DNA from: Pedobacter riviphilus
GTDB lineage: Bacteria > Bacteroidota > Bacteroidia > Sphingobacteriales > Sphingobacteriaceae
NCBI RefSeq assembly: GCF_014692875.1
Contig: NZ_CP061171.1
Location: forward strand, 4,712,001-4,776,000
Direction of reading: 5' to 3'
Length of the DNA: 64,000 nt
Shown: positions 31,836-39,443 of the stretch, in pieces
How positions within the stretch are numbered: position 1 is the stretch's first letter
How the letters are laid out: each line of letters begins with the position of its first letter
Notes under the pieces: generated by a model
Databases searched by the model: none
The model's input: the letters and a program-made list of their open reading frames with translations, nothing else
What the model was told of the DNA's origin: nothing
Translations under genes and position numbers: made by a program

Positions 31836-33056
31836 TTATTGTTGGGCGAATTCGGCTTCATAAAAATTTACAGCATTATCAGTCTCTCCTTCTTCCACGG
31901 GCTGTTTAACTTCTTTCTTTAATCTACTAGCCCAAATACCGCAAATGCCTACAAAAAATGCAGCACATAAAAACCATACTAAGCGTGTAAGCAAATACCT
32001 ATAATTAGAAGTATACTTGGTTAAGATTGTATTTGAAAGTGGTTTTAATACTCTTTGTGTATCTAAAGGATACGCGCCACTATCAGTAAAAAATTCATGA
32101 TCCTTTCCATGCCCTTTATACCACACTTTACCAATCGAATAACTGGTTAGCGTATCGGGTAAATTAATTTTTCTTTGCTTTTTTAAAGAGTTAAGATTTA
32201 AAGGGACGATAGTTGTCACTGCTATTTGTGTATTACATTTTACCGGCTCGTAATGATCTTCATCCCAATACATACATTTCTCATCTAGGTTGGGTGTTCT
32301 AATTGTAGTTGGAGTGTTTTCCCATTCAACAAAAGAGGTGCTGCCGATAAAGAGTAGGATAATTGAAGCGATGGCAATGTGGTGGATTGAGAATCGAGGT
32401 ACATAAATTGGTTTATGGTTATCTTCTTCTGTCTCTTCTTCATCTTCTGGTTCATCATCATTTTGATCTTCCTCTAGATCTTCTTCATTTTTTATCTTAT
32501 CATGATTTGTAGTTTCATCTGTGCCTTCTTCATCCTTTAGTTGATCTTCCTCCGAATCTTCTTCACTACTTGTCTTTTTATCATCATTTTTAATTTCATC
32601 TATGCTTTCATCTTTTAGTTGATCGTCATTTGGATCTTCCTTATCTTCTTCTTTTTTATGCTTTTTAGCTGCTTCCTCAAAAATAAATTCCTTTTTTTCC
32701 TTATCAAATTCTCTCCACTCTTCATGAGGTGGAAAATCTAATAACCAAGCAAAAAGCTTAACGAATTTATCATTTCTGATATTTCTACCCTCTATTGTTA
32801 AAAAGCTTATTAATGGCCTAAATTTATTTAGATCATACCTTTCAATACACCTTTCCAGATCTTCATGCTGTCTTTTAGGGTCAAAAATAGGACGGATTAA
32901 ATCCTTATCTTTTTGTGCATTTTTTTTCTGAAAAACCTCAACGCATTCTGTCCTCAATCTTTCCCGTCCAAGAGGCTTTAAATTCTCAGAAAGATTATCG
33001 TTTTTTTCCTTTATCTGGTAGAATTTTAATAGGTCTTTTTTATAATCCTTAAACAT
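31836..33056 (-). CDS. Two-transmembrane protein with acidic tandem repeats
   Basis: 406 residues, no recognised family. Residues 1-130 are charged and helical. Residues 141-212 are extremely acidic and made of about three 26-residue imperfect repeats (DPNDDQLKDES..., DSEEDQLKDEE..., DLEEDQNDDEP...). Membrane helices follow at ~225-243 and ~356-376, enclosing a ~110-residue domain with two Cys that should be extracytoplasmic. The N-terminal acidic half would then be cytoplasmic. It is a single gene, divergent from the structured region at 33.2 kb. The gene is AT-richer than the upstream enzymes, which hints at accessory origin. Confidence 0.75.
   Translation of the reverse strand: MFKDYKKDLLKFYQIKEKNDNLSENLKPLGRERLRTECVEVFQKKNAQKDKDLIRPIFDPKRQHEDLERCIERYDLNKFRPLISFLTIEGRNIRNDKFVKLFAWLLDFPPHEEWREFDKEKKEFIFEEAAKKHKKEEDKEDPNDDQLKDESIDEIKNDDKKTSSEEDSEEDQLKDEEGTDETTNHDKIKNEEDLEEDQNDDEPEDEEETEEDNHKPIYVPRFSIHHIAIASIILLFIGSTSFVEWENTPTTIRTPNLDEKCMYWDEDHYEPVKCNTQIAVTTIVPLNLNSLKKQRKINLPDTLTSYSIGKVWYKGHGKDHEFFTDSGAYPLDTQRVLKPLSNTILTKYTSNYRYLLTRLVWFLCAAFFVGICGIWASRLKKEVKQPVEEGETDNAVNFYEAEFAQQ
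32421..32636 (-). repeat. Coding tandem repeat, ~78-bp unit
   Basis: Encodes residues 141-212 of the acidic membrane protein: two full 26-residue units and a shorter diverged third. Units share the DQLKDE core and a D/E-rich end. Copy number may vary between strains. Confidence 0.6.
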
Positions 33057-33093
33057 TTCATTAAAATTTAGCGTAAAAATAGGGGCGGAATAT

Positions 33094-33120
33094 CCGGAAT
33101 TTTTACGGTTTTCCGGAATT
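33094..33120. promoter_or_regulatory. Paired CCGGAATT direct repeats (possible operator)
   Basis: CCGGAATT occurs at 33094-33101 and 33113-33120, a 19-bp period, 37 bp upstream of the acidic membrane protein start. This may be a regulator binding site; no regulator is assigned. Confidence 0.3.
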
Positions 33121-33187
33121 ATAGTGGAAAGAATGGAAACATCGGAATGTATTGATAACTAATCTTTTGCCTCACCCCATCTTTGTA

Positions 33188-33403
33188 ATGTCAATCAGCA
33201 AGAGCGGCGACTTATTATCAACGCTAATATAAAAAAACTGATTGACAAACGAGTAGAAATCGCGGTAGTTACTAACCGGACTGGGAAGCAGTTATTAGCT
33301 CCCGCGACAGACACTCAAACACTTCCCAAAAATTTCAGAAGGCCTTCTGATACAAACCGTAGCAACCCCCGGGATAGGATTCGCGGGGACCTACAGATTT
33401 TAT
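33188..33403 (+). ncRNA. Candidate structured RNA with pseudoknot (novel)
   Basis: Successive paired elements were found by eye. Helix 1: GTCAATCAG (33190-33198) with CTGATTGAC (33238-33246), perfect. Helix 2: CGCGGTAGTTACTAAC (33261-33276) with GTTATTAGCTCCCGCG (33291-33306), 16 positions with two mismatches. Its loop contains TGGGAAG (33282-33288), complementary to CTTCCCA (33322-33328), an H-type pseudoknot. Helix 3: TCAGAAGGCCTTCTGA (33335-33350). Helix 4: GTAG/CTAC enclosing CCCC/GGGG (33359-33394). It is GC-richer than its flanks and ends 23 bp before a small ORF. It could be a free-standing RNA or a 5' leader. It matches no RNA family I know, and strand is inferred from the downstream gene and terminator. 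Confidence 0.5.
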
Positions 33404-33425
33404 CAACCCTTTAATTTTTGACAAG

Positions 33426-33629
33426 ATGTTTTTACCTCTTTTTATTGCCATATTACTTGGCCTGGCAACGCCTACAAATACAAATAACAATTGTAACCCT
33501 AATAGCGGTACAACCGTAAGCACCAATGATGCACAAGATGATCCAGGAACAGACCCTGGTGACGATGGCGGCACTGGTGGTGATACGGGCGGGGAAACTG
33601 GACAAAATCCACCGCCTAAAATAGGTTAA
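33426..33629 (+). CDS. Tiny secreted or membrane-anchored Asp/Gly-rich protein
   Basis: 67 residues: a hydrophobic N-terminus (MFLPLFIAILLGLATP) followed by a disordered tail rich in Asn, Thr, Asp and Gly (DDPGTDPGDDGGTGGDTGGE). It has one Cys and no recognised family. It sits between the structured RNA candidate and a strong terminator, so it forms its own short transcript, directly upstream of a TPR kinase/response-regulator pair. The opposite-strand frame here is Pro/Ser-rich and looks like a shadow. Confidence 0.65.
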   Translation: MFLPLFIAILLGLATPTNTNNNCNPNSGTTVSTNDAQDDPGTDPGDDGGTGGDTGGETGQNPPPKIG

Positions 33630-33634
33630 TGTAA

Positions 33635-33667
33635 AAAGCAGGGCGGATGTACCGCCTTGCTTTTTTT
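33635..33667 (+). terminator. Strong intrinsic terminator
   Basis: AAAGCAGGGCGG (33635-33646), loop ATGTA, CCGCCTTGCTTT (33652-33663), continuing into a T run to 33667. A 12-bp stem with one wobble, it ends the small secreted-protein transcript. Confidence 0.88.
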
Positions 33668-33770
33668 ATGTTTAAATAATTACAATTTTAAAAGAGAGGC
33701 CAAGTTTATCACAATCTTAATAAACAATCAATATTGTTTATTTTTTTAACTTAGAGGAAAACTAAAAATC

Positions 33771-35443
33771 GTGAAACGTCTCTCCATCCTATTATTATTA
33801 CCACTGGGACTTTTATTTTCCTGTTCCAAACCTCAACTAAAAGAGAAAACCAAAAAAGAGAACCCACTATACGATAAGGCATTCGAGTACAGAGAGCTTG
33901 GAAGAATTGATAGCGCTTTTAGCTATTTCAATCAAGCTAAAGATTTATTCTTATCCCAACGGGATAGTTTAGGCGCAGCAAAGTGCTTAGTAAATATGGG
34001 TATTATCTCGACTGATAAAGGAGATAATTTTGGTGGACAGGAAATTTCTTTAAATGCGCTTAAATATCTTGATAAAACTGATAAGACCCAGTACCCATTC
34101 ATTCACTCCAATTATAATAATCTTGGCATTGCTACCTTCAAATTGGCTGATTACCTAAATGCTTTAAAGTTTTACGATCTGGCCATCTCTTTTTCTGAAA
34201 ACCTATTAGATAAAAATTTATACTTAAATAACAAAGCGAAGCTTTATCAAGATGTCAAAAATTATCAGGCAAGTTTAAAAATTTATAATCAAATTCTATC
34301 TCAAAACAGCAAAAACCAAAGGGAATATGCTAGGGCTTTATCTAATCTAGCTAAAACCAAATGGCTAATTAATCCTAATTATAGCGCTGAAACTGAATTT
34401 TTAAAAGCATTAAAAATCAGGGAGCAAGAAAAAGATCTATGGGGCTAAATGCCAGTTATGCGCATCTTGCTGATTATTATATCTCTAAAAATCCAGGGCT
34501 TGCAATAGATTATGCAAAAAAAATGTACCGCGTAGCCATTCAGATTAGCAGCCCTGTAGATCGGCTACAGGCTTTACAGAAACTGATTAAGTTGAGTTCA
34601 CCAATAGCAACTAAACAGTATTTCGAAACCTATCAGGAATTAGCCGATAGTCTACAAACTGCTCGTAATGCCGCCAAAAACCAATTCGCCCTTATCCGTT
34701 ACGAAACAGAAAAAAACAAGGCCGATTTTCTGAAGGCCAAAGCAGAGAATATCCAAAAACAAAAAGACATCCTTCTTAGGAATATTGGAATTGGCACTTT
34801 AGTCCTCTTCTTAATATTAGGTTATTTCTTATACCAGAGAAGGCAGAAAAACCTTAGACAGGAAAAAGAAATAGAAGTTAAAAAAACGGAACTCAAATAC
34901 GTAAAAAAAATTCATGATCGCGTAGCCAATAGGGTATATCAGGTGATGTCAGAAGTGGAAAACACCCCTGAAATAGATAAGAGTGATCTGGCCGATAAGC
35001 TAGATGTAATATATAAAATATCCAGAGATCTTTCTTATGATAGCAAAGACATTAACAATGAAGAAAGCTTTTCTATCGAACTGTCAAAAATGCTATATTC
35101 TTATGCTTCAGCGAAAACCAATATAGAAATTGAAGGTGGTGGCGAAAAACTTTGGGAGCATGTTAGAGTTGAAGCTAAAGCCGAGGTGTTTTATATTTTG
35201 CAGGAATTGATGACCAATATGAAAAAACATAGTGGGGCAGATAGCGTTACTATAAATTTTAAATACGAAAATAATCGTATAACTGTTTTATACCTAGATA
35301 ATGGAAAAGGAATGGAGCTTTTAACTCCTAAAAATGGATTAAGAAATACGGAAACCCGTATAGAAAGTATTTCGGGCCGTATTACTTTTGACACTAAGCT
35401 CAATAGTGGGCTTAAAGTTGAATTTTCATTTCCAACCCTATAA
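33771..35443 (+). pseudogene. TPR-containing sensor histidine kinase lipoprotein, interrupted by a one-base frameshift
   Basis: The first frame starts at a GTG (33771) with a lipoprotein signal (LLPLGLLFSC) and TPR-like helices, and runs to ...IREQEKDLWG. The second (from about 34439) continues LNASYAHLADYYISKNPGL, a membrane helix (IGIGTLVLFLILGYFLY), a dimerisation helix with IHDRVANRVYQVM (phospho-acceptor His) and a HATPase domain (ELMTNMKKHSGA, DNGKGM, GLRNTETRIESISG). Four Gs at 34441-34444 need a fifth to join the frames. Rebuilt, it is a NarL-group kinase with a periplasmic TPR sensor. It lies 10 bp upstream of its response regulator. Confidence 0.83.
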
Positions 35444-35453
35444 AAATATAAAT

Positions 35454-36119
35454 ATGTTCAAAAACGTACTCATCGCCGAAGATCATGAAATTGTTAGTAA
35501 ATCTCTTCGTAGTGTTCTTACAGATCTTGGCATTACCATAGCTGATAAAGATTATGTATTTTATTGTGATGATGCATTAACACGGGTACAAAAAGCACTG
35601 CGTGATGGCAACCCTTACGAATTGATTATTACTGACCTTTCTTTTGATGAAGATTATCCGCAACAAAAAATAACAGGTGGCAAGGAACTTATAAAGGCGC
35701 TAAAAGAAGTGCAACCCGATCTAAAAGTCCTGGTATTTTCTATTGAAAACAGAGCCTTAATTGCCAATGCGCTATTTAAAGAACTTAATATCGATGCTTA
35801 TGTACCTAAGGCACGCCATGATGCAAAAGACCTTAAATTGGCTTTAGAAAGCATTTATAAAAATAAGAAATATCATTCTCCCAACCTGAGACAAAAAGAA
35901 AAATACCTGCACGATTTTACGCTCTACGATAAAACAATTGTTTCGCTTATTTTAGATGGAAAAACCCAAAAAGAAATGTCGGGTATTCTAAAACAAAAAA
36001 AGATGGAACCATCTGGCTTGAGCAGCATCGAAAAACGGATCAATTATATTAAAACTGCGCTAAACATCTCAAATAATGGTCAACTAATTGCTTATTGCAT
36101 TGCAAATAAGGTAATTTAG
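35454..36119 (+). CDS. Response regulator with LuxR-type HTH, partner of the TPR kinase
   Basis: 221 residues from the ATG at 35454 (MFKNVLIAEDHEIVSKSL); the open frame begins earlier but runs inside the kinase gene. Receiver domain: acidic pair AEDHE, phospho-acceptor Asp in IITDLSF, conserved Lys in YVPKARH. The C-terminus (LILDGKTQKEMSGIL, SSIEKRINYIKTALNI) is a diverged LuxR/NarL HTH with an inserted loop. It probably regulates its own neighbourhood, possibly the small secreted-protein gene. Confidence 0.88.
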   Translation: MFKNVLIAEDHEIVSKSLRSVLTDLGITIADKDYVFYCDDALTRVQKALRDGNPYELIITDLSFDEDYPQQKITGGKELIKALKEVQPDLKVLVFSIENRALIANALFKELNIDAYVPKARHDAKDLKLALESIYKNKKYHSPNLRQKEKYLHDFTLYDKTIVSLILDGKTQKEMSGILKQKKMEPSGLSSIEKRINYIKTALNISNNGQLIAYCIANKVI

Positions 36120-36377
36120 TTGAACGGCTAGCCCTCAGTTCGTAGCTTGGAATAGTTTATCTTAGTTAGTCACTCGCTTGTCCTCCCATAAATCCGTCAT
36201 GCTGAAGATTTTTTTACTGCGTAGCTTTCCGCTTCGCTACAGGTCAAAATCTTTAAAACGGTTCTTTTTACACTGCTTCTCATTGTATCTGCGAGCCTTA
36301 TGTTTTAAAAAGCCAGCGTTTGACGTGGATAATTGCTAAGACCATTAACCGATGAACTATTGATTAATGAACCACCT
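36120..36377. other. Intergenic region with a dispersed palindrome
   Basis: No gene. The stretch CGTCATGCTGAAGATTTTTTT, then GCGTAGC...CGCTAC and AAAATCTTT (about 36195-36258) folds on itself and resembles the CGTCAT-type dispersed elements at 9.8 and 20.1 kb. Confidence 0.45.
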
Positions 36378-36420
36378 ACGGTTTCCCGTAAGGATACGCC
36401 AGATTCCTCCCATACTTTTG
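36378..36420 (+). promoter_or_regulatory. Promoter copy 1 of a shared motif (YegP-nuclease unit)
   Basis: ACGGTTTCCCGTAAGGA (36378-36394), 18-nt spacer, TACTTTTG (36413-36420, exact TAnnTTTG), 19 bp before the ATG. The same motif and spacing occur upstream of the next two transcription units. Confidence 0.65.
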
Positions 36421-36439
36421 AGCAGCTAAAAAAATAATT

Positions 36440-36772
36440 ATGGGAAAATTTATTATCACTAAAAGAATCAACAACGAATATCAATTTAACCTTAAAGCCG
36501 CAAACGGACAGGTTATCCTCACCAGCGAGGGCTATACTACAAAGGCATCTTGTAATAAAGGTATCGAATCGGTTAAAACCAATGCACCAACAGATGCCAG
36601 GTACGACAGAAAAGTTGCCAAAAACGGTTCGTACTATTTTAATCTAAAGGCAGGTAATGGCGAAATTATCGGTACCAGCCAAATGTATACTACTGATGAT
36701 GCACGCAACAATGGTATCGAATCGGTGAAAACCAATGCACCGAATGCTGAAGTGATTGATGAAACCATATAA
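36440..36772 (+). CDS. YegP family (DUF1508) tandem-repeat protein
   Basis: 110 residues made of two DUF1508 repeats of ~50 residues. Each has the FNLKAANGQVI/FNLKAGNGEII core and a conserved end, GIESVKTNAP. The repeats are nearly superimposable, which is typical of YegP. Members are small cytoplasmic proteins of unknown, possibly stress-related, function. The downstream nuclease-like gene begins 10 bp later, so they are co-transcribed from the motif promoter at 36378-36420. Confidence 0.92.
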   Translation: MGKFIITKRINNEYQFNLKAANGQVILTSEGYTTKASCNKGIESVKTNAPTDARYDRKVAKNGSYYFNLKAGNGEIIGTSQMYTTDDARNNGIESVKTNAPNAEVIDETI

Positions 36773-36782
36773 CAAGAAGGCC

Positions 36783-37847
36783 ATGGATCTTAAACTAAAG
36801 TTAGAACAACTTCATCAGCGCGTGGTGGGATTAAAAGATCAGATCAATACCGAAGAGGCTACAAAAAATGCATTTGTAATGCCCTTTATTCAAATCCTCG
36901 GTTATGATATTTTTAACCCTACCGAAGTTATACCCGAACACATTTGCGATATCGGGACTAAAAAAGGTGAAAAGGTGGATTATGTCATCCGCAAAAACAA
37001 CGAACCCATACTCATATTCGAATGTAAACACTGGAAAGAAAGTGCCGATGCACATAACTCTCAGTTGCACCGCTATTACCATGTTTCGAAAGCACGATTT
37101 GGCGTATTAACCAACGGTACGGTTTACAATTTTTACGCCGATTTAGAAAAGCCAAATATTATGGACGAGAAACCATTCTTAACCATCGATATTGAAGATC
37201 TGAAAGATAATGCCATTAAAATCCTCGAAAGTTTTACCAAAAACGAGTACAATCTAGAAACCATTCTCGATTCGGCCGAAGGATTAAAATACATCAAAGC
37301 CATCAGAAAAGAATTCGAAAAAGAAATTGACAGTCCTTCTGATGAAATGGTGAAGTTATTGGTGAACCGTTTTTTCGATAAACCCTTAACCGCAAACCGG
37401 ATGATTGCTTTTAAAGATTATACCAAAAAAGCACTTACCATTTCCATTAACGAGTCTATCAGCGATCGTTTAAAATCGGCATTGAATATTAATGAGAAAA
37501 TAGAAAAAAGGGAGGAGGGTAAAGTGATTCCGATTAATGAAGACCCCGATATTGCTAAAATCGTAACGACTGAAGAAGAGTTAGAAGCTTTCCAGATTGT
37601 TAAGGCTATTTTACGCGAAAAGATTCCTTCGACACGCATTGCTGCCCGGGATACACAATCGTACTTTGGAGTATTATTAGACGACAATAACCGTAAACCC
37701 ATTTGCAGGTTCCATTTCAATACGGTTAACAAGTACATCGAAACCTTCGAGAAAGGGAAAGATGCCGGCGAAAAAAAGCAGCTGTTTAACCTCGATGAGC
37801 TTTACGATTACAGAAACCAGCTGCATCAAACTATAGAAAATTACTAA
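36783..37847 (+). CDS. Orphan restriction-endonuclease-like protein (HsdR N-terminal type nuclease domain)
   Basis: 354 residues from the ATG at 36783; an earlier in-frame ATG at 36756 overlaps yegP. Residues ~25-110 have the PD-(D/E)xK order seen in type I HsdR N-terminal domains: NAFVMPFIQILGYDIFNPTE, KVDYVI (catalytic Asp), ILIFECKHW (ExK). There is no helicase motor and no HsdM/HsdS gene nearby. The C-terminal part (IRFHFN-like strand RKPICRFHFNTVNKYIETF) is a second domain common in such stand-alone proteins. The role may be nucleic-acid processing or defence; unproven. Confidence 0.82.
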   Translation: MDLKLKLEQLHQRVVGLKDQINTEEATKNAFVMPFIQILGYDIFNPTEVIPEHICDIGTKKGEKVDYVIRKNNEPILIFECKHWKESADAHNSQLHRYYHVSKARFGVLTNGTVYNFYADLEKPNIMDEKPFLTIDIEDLKDNAIKILESFTKNEYNLETILDSAEGLKYIKAIRKEFEKEIDSPSDEMVKLLVNRFFDKPLTANRMIAFKDYTKKALTISINESISDRLKSALNINEKIEKREEGKVIPINEDPDIAKIVTTEEELEAFQIVKAILREKIPSTRIAARDTQSYFGVLLDDNNRKPICRFHFNTVNKYIETFEKGKDAGEKKQLFNLDELYDYRNQLHQTIENY

Positions 37848-37966
37848 TTAACACTGCTCAACACGCTCTTAAAATGTAGAGGTTGCTTCTATGTCTGTTT
37901 TCGAACCAGGCAAGGCAATCTCTCCTTTTCGTATAACCAACCCTCTATCATTCCCTTTACTGTTAG

Positions 37967-38001
37967 CCGTAAGGAATCCGTTTTTGGCCTGAATACCTTA
38001 G
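37967..38001 (+). promoter_or_regulatory. Promoter copy 2 of the shared motif
   Basis: CCGTAAGGA (37967-37975), 18-nt spacer, TACCTTAG (37994-38001; one mismatch to TAnnTTTG). It lies just upstream of the ATG at 38006, so the leader would be very short unless the start is later. Confidence 0.5.
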
Positions 38002-38005
38002 CGGC

Positions 38006-38344
38006 ATGAAACATCTAGTTACACTGCTATTTTTAACATTTGCAATGGGCAGGGCCCAGGCACAAAAACACAAAGTAGTTACTTATCAATTAATGGAACC
38101 CGGTTTTAATACCAAAGTAATTAAAGGGACCATTAGCGAGGTATACGCTACAAAACGTTATGGCAAAACCTTCTGGTGGATAGTAATCGGTACCGATACC
38201 ATTATCCATGTTTGGCCCAGGCACCTTGATACCGCAACGATGAAACCTGGCGTAAACCGCGCTTTCTATTCCATTAAACGCCTCGATAATAGCTGGTGGA
38301 AAAAAGAAAAATCAGAGGATTATGTGAAACCAAAAACGAATTGA
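38006..38344 (+). CDS. Small secreted protein of unknown function
   Basis: 112 residues with signal peptide (MKHLVTLLFLTFAMGRAQAQ). The mature part is basic, with several Trp residues (FWWIVIGTDTIIHVWPRH, SWWKKEK). No family is recognised. It is a single-gene unit behind a copy of the shared promoter motif, so probably co-regulated with the YegP/nuclease unit and the PH-SHOCT gene. Confidence 0.7.
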   Translation: MKHLVTLLFLTFAMGRAQAQKHKVVTYQLMEPGFNTKVIKGTISEVYATKRYGKTFWWIVIGTDTIIHVWPRHLDTATMKPGVNRAFYSIKRLDNSWWKKEKSEDYVKPKTN

Positions 38345-38460
38345 TTCAGGAATGATTCATCGACTTTCGACAAGTTAAATCCGATCCATAACTAATTGTT
38401 AATGAATTATCTAACATAAATCAACATTAAAAAACATTATTGAAATATTTAGTTGGTTTT

Positions 38461-38503
38461 ACGGTTTCCCGTAAGGAGAGCCGTATCAGGTTGGGTAGTT
38501 TTG
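38461..38503 (+). promoter_or_regulatory. Promoter copy 3 of the shared motif (PH-SHOCT gene)
   Basis: ACGGTTTCCCGTAAGGA (38461-38477), 18-nt spacer, TAGTTTTG (38496-38503, exact TAnnTTTG). Identical 17-mer and spacing to copy 1. The gene starts at 38586. Confidence 0.65.
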
Positions 38504-38585
38504 AAGTGTTGAAAGCATAAAACTATGGTTGACTTTAAACCGATCATAGCAAAAAACACAACCATTAACCACAAGCAAATTAATT

Positions 38586-39191
38586 ATGATTAACGATTTA
38601 AGAAAGTTCTTGAACGAAGAACAAGACCCTAAGGCTGTAGAAAAGATTTTGGGTCGGATTAACAGTCTGCTTACCACTAACGAACAAGTAGAATATATTG
38701 CTGTACAAAAGAAACCGGCAATCACATTATCTCCAGATTGTATTGCATTAACAAACAAAAGAATCATCTTCTGCAAGCCAAAAAGTTTTGGGCTATCAAT
38801 GGATTTCCAGGATTATAACTGGAAGGATGTTTACGACTGCCACATTAAAGAAGGCATACTGGGTGCAACCTTTACTATGGTAACCATCAGAAATTTAAGA
38901 AATATGATGGATTATCTCCCAAAAAACCAGGCTCGAAAACTCTATCAGTTTGCACAGGAAAGAGAAGAAGAAATGCGCGAATACCGGAGGCAAAAGGAAC
39001 TGGAAGACAAAAGAGCCGCAGCAGGTGGCGGTATTATTGTAAACAACAGTACATCCGCTGCTCCCGTTGAAGCACCACCGCAGGAAGACTCATTTGCGGT
39101 ATTGCTAAAGTTAAAGAACCTGTTAGAAAATGGCATCCTTTCTCAGGAGGAGTTTGAGCAAAAGAAAAATGAAATTCTAGCTAGAGTGTAA
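38586..39191 (+). CDS. PH-like domain protein with C-terminal SHOCT domain
   Basis: 201 residues. Residues ~30-125 read as a bacterial PH domain (EYIAVQKKPAITLSPDCIAL, TNKRIIFCKPK, IRNLRNMMDYLPK). A charged coiled region and linker follow, and the last ~30 residues form a SHOCT domain (LLKLKNLLENGILSQEEFEQ, KKNEIL). SHOCT tails are oligomerisation or docking elements. There is no signal peptide or membrane segment. It lies upstream of the GTPase-like cluster but has its own promoter. Confidence 0.88.
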   Translation: MINDLRKFLNEEQDPKAVEKILGRINSLLTTNEQVEYIAVQKKPAITLSPDCIALTNKRIIFCKPKSFGLSMDFQDYNWKDVYDCHIKEGILGATFTMVTIRNLRNMMDYLPKNQARKLYQFAQEREEEMREYRRQKELEDKRAAAGGGIIVNNSTSAAPVEAPPQEDSFAVLLKLKNLLENGILSQEEFEQKKNEILARV

Positions 39192-39443
39192 ATATTCAGT
39201 AGTATCAAACTTATAATCAGCGTACATATAACATATACTTTCGAAAACTAATTAACATAAGTACATATCTCATTATTATAGTCATATCAGGTGATGTTTA
39301 CATTCTAACGGGTAACTATCCAAAGAAAAAAATTCCATTAATCAGATTATCTATAAACTTCCAATCGCAGCTTTCCTTAAGACAACTTTAAAAGCCTATA
39401 TCGATTTGTATATAACGTATATGTTTCACAAACAAACAACAAA
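39192..39443. other. Intergenic region upstream of the GTPase-like cluster
   Basis: No gene. AT-rich with short TATA/ACGTATAT-like symmetric runs (about 39220-39235 and 39408-39425). The cluster promoter should be here, but I cannot fix a -33/-7 pair with confidence. Confidence 0.35.

Noticed and set aside
33163..33414. 83-codon open frame across the structured region
   Set aside because: No ATG, GTG or TTG start in frame and no protein features; the paired helices explain the conserved-looking composition better.
33335..33574. Minus-strand frame rich in Pro, Ser and Leu
   Set aside because: It is the shadow of the small secreted protein's low-complexity tail and overlaps the palindrome.
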